Shown here in pieces: positions 45,963 to 55,085 of a DNA stretch of 64,000 nt (the stretch's first letter is position 1; each line of letters opens with the position of its first letter). The notes below the pieces were generated by a model. It was not told the origin of the DNA and did no database searches. It was given only the letters and a program-made list of their open reading frames with translations. The DNA comes from Alkalicoccobacillus murimartini (GTDB lineage Bacteria > Bacillota > Bacilli > Bacillales > Bacillaceae_D). A program made the translations under genes and the position numbers. The stretch lies in contig NZ_JAUSUA010000002.1 of NCBI RefSeq assembly GCF_030813245.1, positions 310,001 to 374,000 of the forward strand, given 5' to 3'.

Positions 45963-47392
45963 TGCAAACGCAAAACGCATCTGAGTTACTAGCCAACATC
46001 CCTTCTATAGATAGAGATATGGTTCAAACAAAACTTACGGATGAACTAACAAATTCACCTTACAAAATCGTTGTCCTTGATGATGATCCAACCGGTATCC
46101 AAACTGTTCATGGTGTCTCTGTGTATACGGACTGGACAACCAATTCAATCCAAGCGGGTTTTCGTGAAGAGAATAAGATTTTCTTTCTCCTAACAAACTC
46201 TCGTGGATTTACTTCCGCTGAGACCATCACAGCTCATACAGAAATTGCAGAACGCGTACAAGCTATTTCTGAAGAAGAAGGCGTTCCTTATGTGTTAATC
46301 AGCCGAGGTGATTCAACCCTTCGTGGCCATTACCCTTTAGAAACAGTTACATTAAAGAATGCGATTGAAGCAGCCTCTACTACAACTTTTGATGGAGAAG
46401 TGATCATGCCCTTCTTCAAAGAAGGTGGACGCTTAACGATTGAAAATGTTCATTATGTCCAATATGGAGAGAACCTTGTTCCAGCTGGAGAAACAGAATT
46501 CGCCAAAGACCGTACGTTTGGATTTCAAGCTTCTCACCTAGGTGAATGGGTAGAAGAAAAGACCAAAGGTGAGTTCAAGAAAGACGATTCTATTTACATC
46601 ACGCTTGAAACGTTACGTGCAGGAGATGTTGAAGCGATTAAGAATCAACTCCTTTCTGCTAAAGGATTCCAAAAAATTATTGTAAATGCTGTAGACTACG
46701 TGGACGTTGAAGTTTTTGTTACGGCCTTCCTACAGACGTTAAAAGAAGGCAAACACTTCCTATGCAGAAGCGCTTCTGCATTAACGAAAGTCATTGGTGG
46801 TGTATCCGACAAAGCCCTTTTAACACGTGATGAATTAATTACAGAAGATACAGGACACGGTGGCCTCATCGTCGTCGGCTCACACGTACAAAAAACAACA
46901 GAGCAGTTGAATCATTTAATTGAGAGTCATTTAGTTGAAGCCATCGAATTTGACGTGCACCTTGTATTAAATGAAGAGAAATTTGTTCATGAAATCGAAC
47001 GGGTCCGCACATCTATAGAAGAACTGATCTCTGCTGGAAAGTCCGTTGTTTATTATACAAGACGTGAGCGCCTCGACCTTGGTGAGAACCGCCAAGAAGA
47101 AGAGCTCCAGCTTGCTATTAAAATCTCGGATGCGGTAACAAGCATCGTCAGTGACTTAACCGTTCGCCCTAACTACATCATTGCAAAAGGTGGCATTACC
47201 TCAAGCAGCGTTGGTACAACTGGACTTTCAGTCAAACGTGCTGATGTCGCAGGACAAATCAAACCCGGTATACCTGTCTGGAAAACGGGAGCAGAGAGCA
47301 AGTTCCCAGGCTGCGCCTACATCGTATTCCCAGGAAACGTAGGACAAGCCGAAACGTTAAAAGAAGCGGTAGAAGTATTAGAAGGTAAGTAA
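45962..47392 (+). CDS. DUF1537-family four-carbon acid sugar kinase (OtnK-like)
   Basis: A 476-residue kinase of the DUF1537 family. The N-terminal substrate domain shows VVLDDDPTGIQTVHG (the family DDxTG motif) and SRGDSTLRGHYPLE; the C-terminal ATP domain shows GLIVVGSHVQKTT and IIAKGGITSSSVGTTGLSV, then FPGCAYIVFPGNVG. It belongs to the longer subgroup. AAAGGAG precedes the ATG, which overlaps the previous stop by one base. Characterised relatives phosphorylate 2- or 3-oxo-tetronates or erythronate/threonate. The usual OtnC decarboxylase and OtnI isomerase are missing from this operon, and an FBA-type aldolase is present instead. Confidence 0.85.
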   Translation: MQTQNASELLANIPSIDRDMVQTKLTDELTNSPYKIVVLDDDPTGIQTVHGVSVYTDWTTNSIQAGFREENKIFFLLTNSRGFTSAETITAHTEIAERVQAISEEEGVPYVLISRGDSTLRGHYPLETVTLKNAIEAASTTTFDGEVIMPFFKEGGRLTIENVHYVQYGENLVPAGETEFAKDRTFGFQASHLGEWVEEKTKGEFKKDDSIYITLETLRAGDVEAIKNQLLSAKGFQKIIVNAVDYVDVEVFVTAFLQTLKEGKHFLCRSASALTKVIGGVSDKALLTRDELITEDTGHGGLIVVGSHVQKTTEQLNHLIESHLVEAIEFDVHLVLNEEKFVHEIERVRTSIEELISAGKSVVYYTRRERLDLGENRQEEELQLAIKISDAVTSIVSDLTVRPNYIIAKGGITSSSVGTTGLSVKRADVAGQIKPGIPVWKTGAESKFPGCAYIVFPGNVGQAETLKEAVEVLEGK

Positions 47393-47403
47393 ATGTGAAT
47401 TCG

Positions 47404-47436
47404 AAAAGCCGCAGGGGTAAACTCCTGCGGCTTTTT
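47404..47436 (+). terminator. Terminator of the RpiR/GntP operon
   Basis: The stem AAAAGCCGCAGG (47404-47415) with CCTGCGGCTTTT (47424-47435) is followed by T residues, 12 bases past the kinase stop. Confidence 0.88.
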
Positions 47437-47437
47437 A

Positions 47438-47606
47438 TTATAACTGAGAGCATTTTTGTAATACTCGTTTCAAAAAATCTTTTCGTTCAACCAATGAAGC
47501 GATTTCAAGGAACTCTCCTTCTTGATGAGCCTTGCCGCCAATGGGCCACCCAAAATTCTTGCCCGACTTCCTTTATACTTTCAATGGTACCAATGAAAAA
47601 TAAATC
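47438..47606 (-). pseudogene. Possible gene remnant with a frameshift
   Basis: On the minus strand one frame reads FDLFFIGTIESIKEVGQEFW and continues about 14 residues to a stop near 47505. A second frame picks up at the same point with LEIASLVERKDFLKRVLQKC and ends at 47438. Joined by one frameshift they give about 55 residues of plausible protein with no start or ribosome binding site. I do not recognise the parent protein; this could also be chance or a conserved intergenic segment. Confidence 0.3.
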
Positions 47607-47640
47607 AAAACCCACCGTTTCACAATTGAAACGGTGGGTT
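47606..47640 (-). terminator. Terminator of the SGNH hydrolase gene
   Basis: The 13-bp perfect stem AACCCACCGTTTC (47609-47621) with GAAACGGTGGGTT (47628-47640) lies five bases past the stop and has a short T-run on the minus strand. Confidence 0.8.
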
Positions 47641-47644
47641 CATC

Positions 47645-48463
47645 TTATAAAGATCGATCCTTATTTAAATAAATCATAAGCTTATCTGCCCAGATCTGAT
47701 AGCCCAAATCATTTGGGTGCAACCCGTCATCCAACGTCATGTCTAACGTAAGATCTTGCTCTTCGATCTCATCCATCATCGCCGTATAGATATCAACATA
47801 ATTCCAGCCATGACTCAGGATATAATTCTCGGTGCTCTCCAAATATTCTTGGTAAACTAACCCGATCTCATTATAGTCCGTATCCAGCTTTATCGTTGCT
47901 GGATTAGGAGAAGATAACAAAATCTTACTCGTCGGCAAGGCTTCTTGAACAAGTTCTACTGCTGTTTTGATCGCTTGATTTGACTCATCTAACGTTTCAT
48001 TTTTACGATGACTATTTAGAATAGAGCTCTCTATGATCACAAAGTCAGGCATATCCTTAATTAGTTGGTCAAACCTCCCATTTTGAAGTAAGTTATCAAT
48101 CGTTGCCCCATTGACACCATAGTTTAAAACATGGCTGCTCAACAAATCTTCATCTGTTTGTTGAATGGAAGCAAGCATGAGACTCGGCCAATTTTTTGCT
48201 TCTACGGATGCGCCCTTTCCATTCGTTACACTACTGCCAATTACAGCAATGGTTACTTGATCATGGGTCAGAGCCCAGTGATGTAAGTAATCAACATAGC
48301 TTACATCTCCATTTTCAGGATTTAACCTATCTAATTTTGTAGCCAATTCTTCGTCATCGGCCGCTATAGCTTGTGTATCTTTTGCTCCAATATTTTGAAA
48401 TACATTAAGTATCAAAAGGGATATGCCAAGAATAGCAAGCATCGTCAATACAATTCGTTTCAA
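47645..48463 (-). CDS. Membrane-anchored SGNH/GDSL-family hydrolase
   Basis: A 272-residue protein with one N-terminal hydrophobic segment (IVLTMLAILGISLLILNVF) that acts as a signal anchor or uncleaved signal peptide. The SGNH blocks are visible: VIGSSVTNGKG (block I, with Ser), NYGVNGATIDNLL (Gly/Asn block), IIESSILNSH (Asn block) and DDGLHPNDLGYQIW (Asp-His). TTG at 48463 is chosen as start because GGAGGCG lies five bases upstream. It probably de-esterifies an extracellular polysaccharide or lipid. It is transcribed alone. Confidence 0.85.
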   Translation of the reverse strand: MKRIVLTMLAILGISLLILNVFQNIGAKDTQAIAADDEELATKLDRLNPENGDVSYVDYLHHWALTHDQVTIAVIGSSVTNGKGASVEAKNWPSLMLASIQQTDEDLLSSHVLNYGVNGATIDNLLQNGRFDQLIKDMPDFVIIESSILNSHRKNETLDESNQAIKTAVELVQEALPTSKILLSSPNPATIKLDTDYNEIGLVYQEYLESTENYILSHGWNYVDIYTAMMDEIEEQDLTLDMTLDDGLHPNDLGYQIWADKLMIYLNKDRSL

Positions 48464-48597
48464 ACTGACGCCTCCATCACACATATTTTCACACAATCAT
48501 ACCACATTCATCCCATTTTGATTCGTCTAATTTACTGAAATTGTGTCAGTTTTTGTTCCAAACGATAGGACCCCCATGTAAATAAACGTTTGTTTAA

Positions 48598-48620
48598 CAA
48601 AAAAAGGCGCCCGTAGACAC
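48598..48620 (-). terminator. Terminator of dsdA
   Basis: On the minus strand GGTGTC and GGCGCC-type arms (48605-48620) form a short stem with G-U pairs, followed by seven T residues. Weak stem, good T-run. Confidence 0.55.
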
Positions 48621-48625
48621 CTTCT

Positions 48626-49978
48626 CTAAGCTTGATGATCTTCCCATATTCTTTTTCCGATTTCATAATCCTTATTCATCTGTTCTACGGGAACCATACT
48701 GCCCCCTGTTGCCCACACTATGTGAACAGCGTTCTCCATTTGATGCTTTGGGAGATACGTCTGTCCCACTGAATCTGACGTTACCTGCAAGACCCCCGCC
48801 AAACTGGCAGCAGCGGAAGGTTCCAGATGAATATTCTCTGAATCAATAAGTAGAGCCTGAAGTTTATACAGCTCTTCATCATGGACCGTTGCAATGCCTG
48901 AGAGGAGCGGGTCCATTACTCTACCTACAAACCCTGAGGCTCGCCCCACTGCCAATCCATCAGCAATGGTTCGATTATCTAATCCAAAATCCTGTACGGA
49001 AACACCATCATGCTCACCCGTCATCATACCGAGCAGCATACAAGGGGAATGGATCGGTTCCACAAAGAAGCAATGTGCATGTTCACCAAAAACTAGCTTT
49101 AAGCCAAATGCTATCCCACCAGGACCTCCGCCAACCCCACAAGGCAAATAAACAAACAAAGGATGATCCGCATCTACTTGAATTTCCTGCTCATCCAGTT
49201 GCTTTTTCAATCGTAAAGCAGCTACGGCGTAACCAAGAAAAAGCGTTTCTGAGTTCTCATCATCAACAAAATGTATCTTAGGATCAGATTCTGCCTGCTT
49301 ACGCCCAGCTTCAACGGCCTTACTGTAATCTGAATCATATTCTATGACTTCTACTCCCCTACTTCTAAGCAAGTCTTTTTTCCACAGTTTTGCATCAGAA
49401 GACATATGAACAGTTACTTGAAAGCCTAGCTTCGCTCCCATCACACCAATGCTTAGACCAAGGTTTCCAGTCGAACCAACTGCTATTTTATAAGAAGAGA
49501 AAAACTGCTGAAACGATTCATTTGCAAGGATAGAGTAGTCGTCATCTTGAATGAGCAAACCGTGCTCCATGGCCAAACTCTCCGCATGCGTTAACACTTC
49601 ATAAATGCCACCACGCGCCTTAATCGAGCCTGAGATTGGTAGCTCATGATCTGCTTTTAACCAAAGGTCACCTACGATTGAGCAGATATAACGACGCTCT
49701 ATCTCGGCTTGACCCGCTTTTATTCTTATTAAAGGAGATTCTACAATCCCTTTAGTCTTTTGTGTATCAGGAAACACCTTTGCTAGATACGGGGCAAAAC
49801 GAGTTAGTCGCTGTTCTGCATCTTTGACATCTCTCTCAGTAAGAGATGAATGGACCGGACTCCGTTTATACTTAGGATTTAGCCACAACACTGGGTTACG
49901 TTTCGTTATTTGTTCAAGTAACGGAAAAGAACGCTCCCAATCGAGAATCTTCATCTTTTTATGTTCACGCATAGGCAA
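48626..49978 (-). CDS. dsdA: D-serine dehydratase
   Basis: DsdA converts D-serine to pyruvate and ammonia with PLP. About 450 residues, the family length. The PLP lysine lies in [16 protein letters not shown] near residue 130, and SSGN/glycine-loop equivalents are [17 protein letters not shown] and [17 protein letters not shown]. The C-terminal WATGGSMVP is typical. The start is taken as TTG 49978, with AAGGAG seven bases upstream; ATG 49972 lies at poorer spacing. It stands next to an OFA-type transporter but has no dsdX permease or DsdC regulator. It ends in a short terminator. Confidence 0.92.
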   Translation of the reverse strand: MPMREHKKMKILDWERSFPLLEQITKRNPVLWLNPKYKRSPVHSSLTERDVKDAEQRLTRFAPYLAKVFPDTQKTKGIVESPLIRIKAGQAEIERRYICSIVGDLWLKADHELPISGSIKARGGIYEVLTHAESLAMEHGLLIQDDDYSILANESFQQFFSSYKIAVGSTGNLGLSIGVMGAKLGFQVTVHMSSDAKLWKKDLLRSRGVEVIEYDSDYSKAVEAGRKQAESDPKIHFVDDENSETLFLGYAVAALRLKKQLDEQEIQVDADHPLFVYLPCGVGGGPGGIAFGLKLVFGEHAHCFFVEPIHSPCMLLGMMTGEHDGVSVQDFGLDNRTIADGLAVGRASGFVGRVMDPLLSGIATVHDEELYKLQALLIDSENIHLEPSAAASLAGVLQVTSDSVGQTYLPKHQMENAVHIVWATGGSMVPVEQMNKDYEIGKRIWEDHQA

Positions 49979-50096
49979 AAGAACACTCCTTGTGATCCTT
50001 AAATTGAAACAAACATGAACATCTAGTGTGCTCACGTTGATGTCTTTATCACTCGTATTATAAACCTCTTTTTACCTTCATGCATGATTCAAAATC

Positions 50097-50132
50097 AAAA
50101 AAGCAGAAAGAGCTTAATCGCTCTTTCTGCTT
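50097..50132 (-). terminator. Terminator of the OFA transporter gene
   Basis: The 13-bp perfect stem AAGCAGAAAGAGC (50101-50113) with GCTCTTTCTGCTT (50120-50132) is followed by six T residues on the minus strand. Confidence 0.88.
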
Positions 50133-50145
50133 CTTCACTTCCGTA

Positions 50146-51375
50146 TTAGTTATCCATTGCTACATGGCCCGCATGCTTTTCTTCTTTTTCTTTAACTTCT
50201 AATGCTTTCAAGCGTGGATTGCGTATCAGCACTGCTAGGATAAACGAGATGATACACATTGCTGCGATGACCATAAATGTTGGGACAAAACCACCCATGA
50301 TAGTAAAGATAATCGAACCAGCAAGTGCACCAAAACCAAACCCTTGATAGATTACGCCATAGTTACGGCTTTGATTTTTCATTCCAAAGTAGTCAGATAC
50401 GATAGCCGGGAAGATAGTAATATTCCCTCCAAAGCTGAAGGCAATGATGGCTACACAAGCAAAGAATAAGCCAAAGTTTAGTTCAGCAAAGCTTAGTACA
50501 GCTACAGCAAGGGCTGTTGCGAACAATGTTGCGGCGATAATATGCATACGTTCCATTTTGTCTGAGAGTGCACCAAGCACGACTCGTCCTGTTGTATTAA
50601 AAATCGCCACTAATGCTACAGCATTCGCTGCCGTTTGAGCATCGAGTCCAGCAAGAGTTTCACCAGCATCTTTGACAATCCCAATTAGGTACAAGCCGCT
50701 CATACACGCTGTAAAGAAAATGACGAACAGCATATATGCTTGCTTCGTACGCAGCATTTCTTTGACGTTGTAATCCTTTAATTGTTGATTCGTTTCAACG
50801 GTTGCACTGACTTTCGCTTCACGTACAAGCAGAGCACCACCTGCGATTAAGACAAGTGCACTAATGCCCCAAAGTAAGAAGGTTTGAGTCACTCCAAACG
50901 ACGAAAGAAAGTATCCATTGATATAACGGAATAACAAGCTACCCGTACCAAATGCCCCTACAGAAATCCCTGATATTAAACCTTTGCGTTCAGGAAACCA
51001 TTTAATAAGGTTAGATAAGGACGACATGTATGCTGTACCGTTTGCAAAACCAACAACGGCTCCAGCAAGAAGATATAGCATCCAAAGTGACGTAACAAAT
51101 GAACTCAGCATGAGCCCTATACCAAGAGCTATACCTGAAAATACGAGCAACTTACGTATACCGATCCATTCTTGAATCTTCCCTGAAAATAATGTAGCGA
51201 ATGCTAACGCAAAGCTTGTGATTGAAAAAGTAACAGTTACTGCATTTAGATTCCAGCCATTTAATTCGGCTAATGGTTGATTAAATAAACTCCATGTGTA
51301 AATCGTTCCCAAACCCATTTGAACGAGAACGGTTCCAAAAACGATCCATAGTCGGTTAGTCTTTGTTGTATTCAT
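50146..51375 (-). CDS. OFA-family MFS transporter (YhjX-like)
   Basis: A 409-residue membrane protein with 12 helices of the oxalate/formate antiporter family. The start VLVQMGLGTIYTWSLFNQPLAE is the family hallmark; GFANGTAYMSSLSNLIKWFPERKG and ISVGAFGTGSLLF follow, and YFGMKNQSRNYGVIYQGFGFGAL lies in the second half. ATG at 51375 follows AGAGGGGAA. It is adjacent to a LytS/LytTR-type two-component system, as E. coli yhjX depends on YpdA/YpdB, which senses pyruvate. By that analogy the substrate may be pyruvate or another small monocarboxylate; oxalate/formate exchange is the family alternative. It ends in its own terminator. Confidence 0.85.
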   Translation of the reverse strand: MNTTKTNRLWIVFGTVLVQMGLGTIYTWSLFNQPLAELNGWNLNAVTVTFSITSFALAFATLFSGKIQEWIGIRKLLVFSGIALGIGLMLSSFVTSLWMLYLLAGAVVGFANGTAYMSSLSNLIKWFPERKGLISGISVGAFGTGSLLFRYINGYFLSSFGVTQTFLLWGISALVLIAGGALLVREAKVSATVETNQQLKDYNVKEMLRTKQAYMLFVIFFTACMSGLYLIGIVKDAGETLAGLDAQTAANAVALVAIFNTTGRVVLGALSDKMERMHIIAATLFATALAVAVLSFAELNFGLFFACVAIIAFSFGGNITIFPAIVSDYFGMKNQSRNYGVIYQGFGFGALAGSIIFTIMGGFVPTFMVIAAMCIISFILAVLIRNPRLKALEVKEKEEKHAGHVAMDN

Positions 51376-51460
51376 TCTTATTCCCCTCTTCCCATCCGGC
51401 GATGGTGGTCTATTTCTATAAGTAAAGTCTAGCACCGGATGATCGAGGTGTACGCAGCTT

Positions 51461-51489
51461 GGAATGAACTGCATGACATTCGGAATGAA
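51461..51489. promoter_or_regulatory. LytTR-type direct repeat before the OFA transporter
   Basis: GGAATGAA occurs at 51461-51468 and 51482-51489, a spacing of exactly 21 bases (two helical turns). LytTR regulators such as AgrA and YpdB bind paired direct repeats at this spacing. The site lies about 90 bases upstream of the transporter start and right after the response-regulator stop, fitting an activator site for the transporter. Confidence 0.65.
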
Positions 51490-51495
51490 TCGTTT

Positions 51496-52236
51496 CTATA
51501 GGCGCATCATCTGTCTGAATTCTTTAGCTTTCCCACGACTGACAGGGATTTCGGCATCCAGATTCTGCAAACGAAGCAGGTAGGTATTATGAAACCAAGG
51601 CACGATTTCATGGATCTTTGTAACGTTGACGATATAGGAACGATGACATCGATAAAACACATCTTCAGGAACCTGCGATTGAAAAATAGAGATGGTCGAC
51701 AGGATCGTATAGACTTCATCTTTGGTATAGACTGTTGTCTGTTTTTCATTTGCTTCCGCATAATAAATATCATCTTCATCTATGACATAGATCTTCTCAT
51801 CCTTCCAGACATTAATACGTCCAGTCAGACTAGGGTTTGCCTTCCCATTTAATATAGCGTCTTCTTGTTGGTTTCTAGAGAAATGCGCCTCTAGCTTAGT
51901 AAGCATCGCAGCCACTCTTTTTTCACTATACGGTTTTAAAATATAGTCAAAAGCCTCTAGTTCAAAGGCTTTGGCCGCATGTTCTTTATACGCTGTTGTG
52001 AAGATGATAGCTGGTTTTGTCTCGAATTTACGGATATGACTGGCAAGCATCATTCCATCTAGAGAAGGAACATTAATATCTAAAAAGATCGCATCGGGTT
52101 CATGGTCTTGAAGGTATTTTAGTACATCCAGTCCGTCATCAAAGCAGCCCACGACTTCAATGTGACTGTGCGTATCAATTAAATACTGAAGCTCTTTTTG
52201 AGCGGGCATCTCATCTTCTACAATAATGGCCTTCAT
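51496..52236 (-). CDS. LytTR-family response regulator
   Basis: A 246-residue regulator with an N-terminal receiver domain (VEDE acidic pocket at residues 6-9, phosphoacceptor Asp53 in FLDINVP, Lys in DYILKPYSEKR) and a C-terminal LytTR DNA-binding domain (about 143-246, ETDIYYAEANEKQTTVYT-like segment and FYRCHRSYIVNVTKI). The start ATG overlaps the stop of the sensor kinase gene by four bases. It likely activates the OFA transporter gene immediately downstream through the direct repeat at 51461-51489. Confidence 0.92.
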   Translation of the reverse strand: MKAIIVEDEMPAQKELQYLIDTHSHIEVVGCFDDGLDVLKYLQDHEPDAIFLDINVPSLDGMMLASHIRKFETKPAIIFTTAYKEHAAKAFELEAFDYILKPYSEKRVAAMLTKLEAHFSRNQQEDAILNGKANPSLTGRINVWKDEKIYVIDEDDIYYAEANEKQTTVYTKDEVYTILSTISIFQSQVPEDVFYRCHRSYIVNVTKIHEIVPWFHNTYLLRLQNLDAEIPVSRGKAKEFRQMMRL

Positions 52237-53903
52237 CGTTCATCCGTCCTTTTTGCTACATCAAAATAAATTTCTGTACCTGGATCTAACCTGCGAATGA
52301 CTAACCCTTCGCCATAGATCAACTTAACTCGCTGATGCACGTTGGTTAAGCCAATAGACTTTGAGGAAACTTGATCAGAGTAAAGTTGATCAATAATACT
52401 TTGGCTGATGCCTACCCCTGTATCTTTAACCGTAATGCGGACCGTTTCGTCCCGATCTTCTACACGAATGGTCACTGCTCCATTCTGCTTGCCTTTTTGC
52501 ACACCATGATTGATCGCATTCTCCACTAAAGGTTGGATTAAAAGACTCGGAATCCGCACATCCACTGGGTCAATCTCATAGTAGACCTTTAATTTATCAC
52601 CAAAGCGCGCCTTTTCAATTTCAACATAATCCTGTACCTGCTCTATTGCTTGCGAGATTTCAATTCTTTCGTTTGTCACCTCAAGATTATAGCGAAGATA
52701 ACCGGATAGATTGATAATTAATTCACGCGCATGAACCGGATCTGTGCGTGTGGTTGAAGCGATCGCATTTAGCGCATTAAACAGAAAATGAGGATTAATT
52801 GTCGCTTGAAGCGCCTTTAATTCTGCCTTCTCAGCACCGGCTCTAATTTGTTCAATGCGAGAAATCTCCATAAGTGTGGAGATGATCTGCGCTAGTCCTA
52901 TAGCCATCGTCTGCAAAGAATCCGTAATCTTGTCTGCTTTCTGATAATAGATCTTTAACGATCCTGTGATCTCATTATGCTCCTTAAAAGGAATGATTAA
53001 CAGACATTGGATCTGTGGTGTATGGTGATCAGCTACTTGATTACGAATCGTAATTTCTCCACTTCGAATAGATTGCTTCGTCAACTCACTGTTAATCTTA
53101 CTTCCCGCTGAATATCGTTCCTCACCAAACCCAACGTAAGCAAGGACGTTATGTGTGTCAGTGATGGCTACTGCATCAGCTTCAATATCAACCTTAATTA
53201 TTTCGCAGATTGTATGGAGGGAATCCTGATTAATAGACCGAAAGTACGGCAAGGTTTTATTCGCTATTTCTAAAGCCATCTTGGACTGTGTTGCAGCTAC
53301 TCTTTCCTTTTCTCCTTCAATTTTAAGCACCATAAGAATGATAAGCCCAATACTTACTTCTCCAAGAATCATCGGAACAGCGATAATGGAAACGATCTCC
53401 ATTCCAAGTTCTACTGGTTCTGCTAAGAGGAGGATGAGGCCCATTGTGACTATTTCACAAAACATACCTACCGCAATTCCTACCGTCCACCAGTTTTCCT
53501 TTTTCACTTTAAAATGAACAATACCCGCCATCACACCTGCTGTGATACTCGTAATTAAACACGGAATCGCTGTTACACCACCAATGTCGATGACGTACCG
53601 GTGAATCCCTGAGATCACACCCGTAATCACTCCAACCCATGGCCCAAATAAAATACCTCCAGCTACAATAGCAATTGTCCGCACATTCACAAGCGAACCT
53701 TCAACCTCAATCCCAGAATATGTACCAAACAAAGCAAAAGCACAAAAGACCACCGTCACAACGGACAGCTCACGTTTAGATGTAAGCTTGTCCTTTTGAA
53801 GAATCTCTCTAAAGCCAGGTATTTTCGTTAAAAAATATAAACAGATTAATAATAGCGCTGCACGTTCAAGTAAATGAATGAACATTTCAAGGTATGTGTT
53901 CAT
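52233..53903 (-). CDS. LytS/YpdA-type sensor histidine kinase
   Basis: A 556-residue membrane sensor. Residues about 1-200 form a 5TM-5TMR_LYT sensor with several helices and the family segment FGTYSGIEVEGSLVNVRTIAIVAGG. Residues about 210-345 are a GAF-like domain. The histidine-kinase part has the phosphoacceptor His372 in NPHFLFNALNAI, N-box LVENAINHG near 459-467 and G-box DTGVGIS at 494-500. LytS-type sensors respond to small molecules; relatives BtsS and YpdA detect pyruvate. It is followed, with a four-base overlap, by its LytTR regulator. Confidence 0.92.
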   Translation of the reverse strand: MNTYLEMFIHLLERAALLLICLYFLTKIPGFREILQKDKLTSKRELSVVTVVFCAFALFGTYSGIEVEGSLVNVRTIAIVAGGILFGPWVGVITGVISGIHRYVIDIGGVTAIPCLITSITAGVMAGIVHFKVKKENWWTVGIAVGMFCEIVTMGLILLLAEPVELGMEIVSIIAVPMILGEVSIGLIILMVLKIEGEKERVAATQSKMALEIANKTLPYFRSINQDSLHTICEIIKVDIEADAVAITDTHNVLAYVGFGEERYSAGSKINSELTKQSIRSGEITIRNQVADHHTPQIQCLLIIPFKEHNEITGSLKIYYQKADKITDSLQTMAIGLAQIISTLMEISRIEQIRAGAEKAELKALQATINPHFLFNALNAIASTTRTDPVHARELIINLSGYLRYNLEVTNERIEISQAIEQVQDYVEIEKARFGDKLKVYYEIDPVDVRIPSLLIQPLVENAINHGVQKGKQNGAVTIRVEDRDETVRITVKDTGVGISQSIIDQLYSDQVSSKSIGLTNVHQRVKLIYGEGLVIRRLDPGTEIYFDVAKRTDER

Positions 53904-54042
53904 GATCGTCTCCTCTAAACTAATTTATTCAGTTTATCAGACTTTACTCATGTAAACCTAATCATGAAAAAGGAGGACTGGACCTTCGCTTTATTTCACG
54001 GTTCCAATTCATTCACTCCTGACATAAATCTCTTATGAACAC

Positions 54043-54078
54043 AAAAACGGCATAATATGAATGAATCATACTATGCCG
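54043..54078 (-). terminator. Terminator of the D-threonate-type operon
   Basis: CGGCATA (54048-54054) pairs with TATGCCG (54072-54078), extended by an inner TATGA/TCATA stem. Five T residues follow on the minus strand, ending nine bases past the pdxA2 stop. Confidence 0.75.
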
Positions 54079-54086
54079 CCTTTTAT

Positions 54087-55085
54087 TTAGATGGTAGGAG
54101 CTAATTCTACAGCATCTTTATAAGCTGCAATTAGGCTGCGTTCATCAGCAATGTTTTTTCCTGCAATATCAAACGCTGTTCCGTGATCAACAGAGGTACG
54201 AATAATTCCGCCTTTTAATCCAACTGTGATGTTCACTCCAGCTTCAAGGCCCATAACCTTAATAGGAACATGCCCCTGATCGTGGTAGCAAGCAACAACC
54301 ATATCAAAATCACCGCGAGCCGCTCTAAAGAATAGTGTATCGGCCGGATATGGCCCCTCTACGTTTATTCCTTCCTCACGTGCTTTTTGAATAGCTGGAA
54401 TTAGCTTCTCTTCTTCTTCACCTTCACCAAAAAGTCCATTTTCACCAGCATGTGGATTAATACCACAAACGGCAATACGCGGGTTTTCAAATCCGGCATT
54501 TTTTAATGTCTCGTCAGCTAGCGTGATCACTTTATGTGTACGTTCAGGATTGATTGAATCAATCGCTTTACGTAAGCCAACATGTGTTGTTAGGTGAATA
54601 ACCTTAAGATTAGGAGCTGAAAGCATCATTGAAAAGTCCTTCGTCTCGGTTAATTCAGCCAAAATTTCCGTATGGCCTGGATACATATGTCCTGCTTTTT
54701 GCATCGCTTCTTTATTAAGAGGCGCTGTGCAGATTGCATGAATTTTTGACTCTTTAGCTAACTCGATAGCCTTTTCGACATAACGGAAAGCTGCATCTCC
54801 TGCTAATTCACTTACCTGTCCAAACGGAAGATCCTCAGGAAGTAAGTTCATATCAAGTACTTCAATCGTACCTGGCTCAAATACACATTCCTCTACTTTT
54901 GTTACAGGAACCACATTTAGTTCCGTTTTCGTAATGTTTACTGCTCTTTCCATCATTGCATAATCACCAATAACAAGAGGACGTCCTAATTGAAATAGCT
55001 CAACAGATGCAAATGCTTTAGAGATAATTTCAGGTCCAACTCCTGCTGCGTCTCCCATGGTAATACCGATAATTGGGTTCTTCAC
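54087..55085 (-). CDS. pdxA2: PdxA2-type 4-phospho-D-threonate 3-dehydrogenase
   Basis: A 332-residue NAD-dependent enzyme of the PdxA fold. Visible are the start GITMGDAAGVGPEIISKA, the metal His in MYPGHTEILAEL, HLTTHVGLRKAI, GINPHAGENGLFGEGEEEE, and HDQGHVPIKVMG with another metal His. It starts at GTG, with GGAGGG upstream, and overlaps the DUF1537 kinase stop by four bases. In the characterised D-threonate route, DtnK phosphorylates D-threonate and PdxA2 oxidises and decarboxylates it to DHAP and CO2. The pairing with a DUF1537 kinase makes this more likely than the pyridoxine-pathway PdxA. Confidence 0.82.
   Translation of the reverse strand: MKNPIIGITMGDAAGVGPEIISKAFASVELFQLGRPLVIGDYAMMERAVNITKTELNVVPVTKVEECVFEPGTIEVLDMNLLPEDLPFGQVSELAGDAAFRYVEKAIELAKESKIHAICTAPLNKEAMQKAGHMYPGHTEILAELTETKDFSMMLSAPNLKVIHLTTHVGLRKAIDSINPERTHKVITLADETLKNAGFENPRIAVCGINPHAGENGLFGEGEEEEKLIPAIQKAREEGINVEGPYPADTLFFRAARGDFDMVVACYHDQGHVPIKVMGLEAGVNITVGLKGGIIRTSVDHGTAFDIAGKNIADERSLIAAYKDAVELAPTI

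Noticed and set aside
47395-47679. A 94-codon rightward reading frame after the DUF1537 kinase
   Set aside because: It runs through two strong terminators and into the antisense strand of the SGNH hydrolase gene, and has no ribosome binding site.
48889-49281. A 130-codon rightward frame inside dsdA
   Set aside because: It is antisense to a strongly conserved part of D-serine dehydratase, with low-complexity His/Gln-rich product and no start signal.
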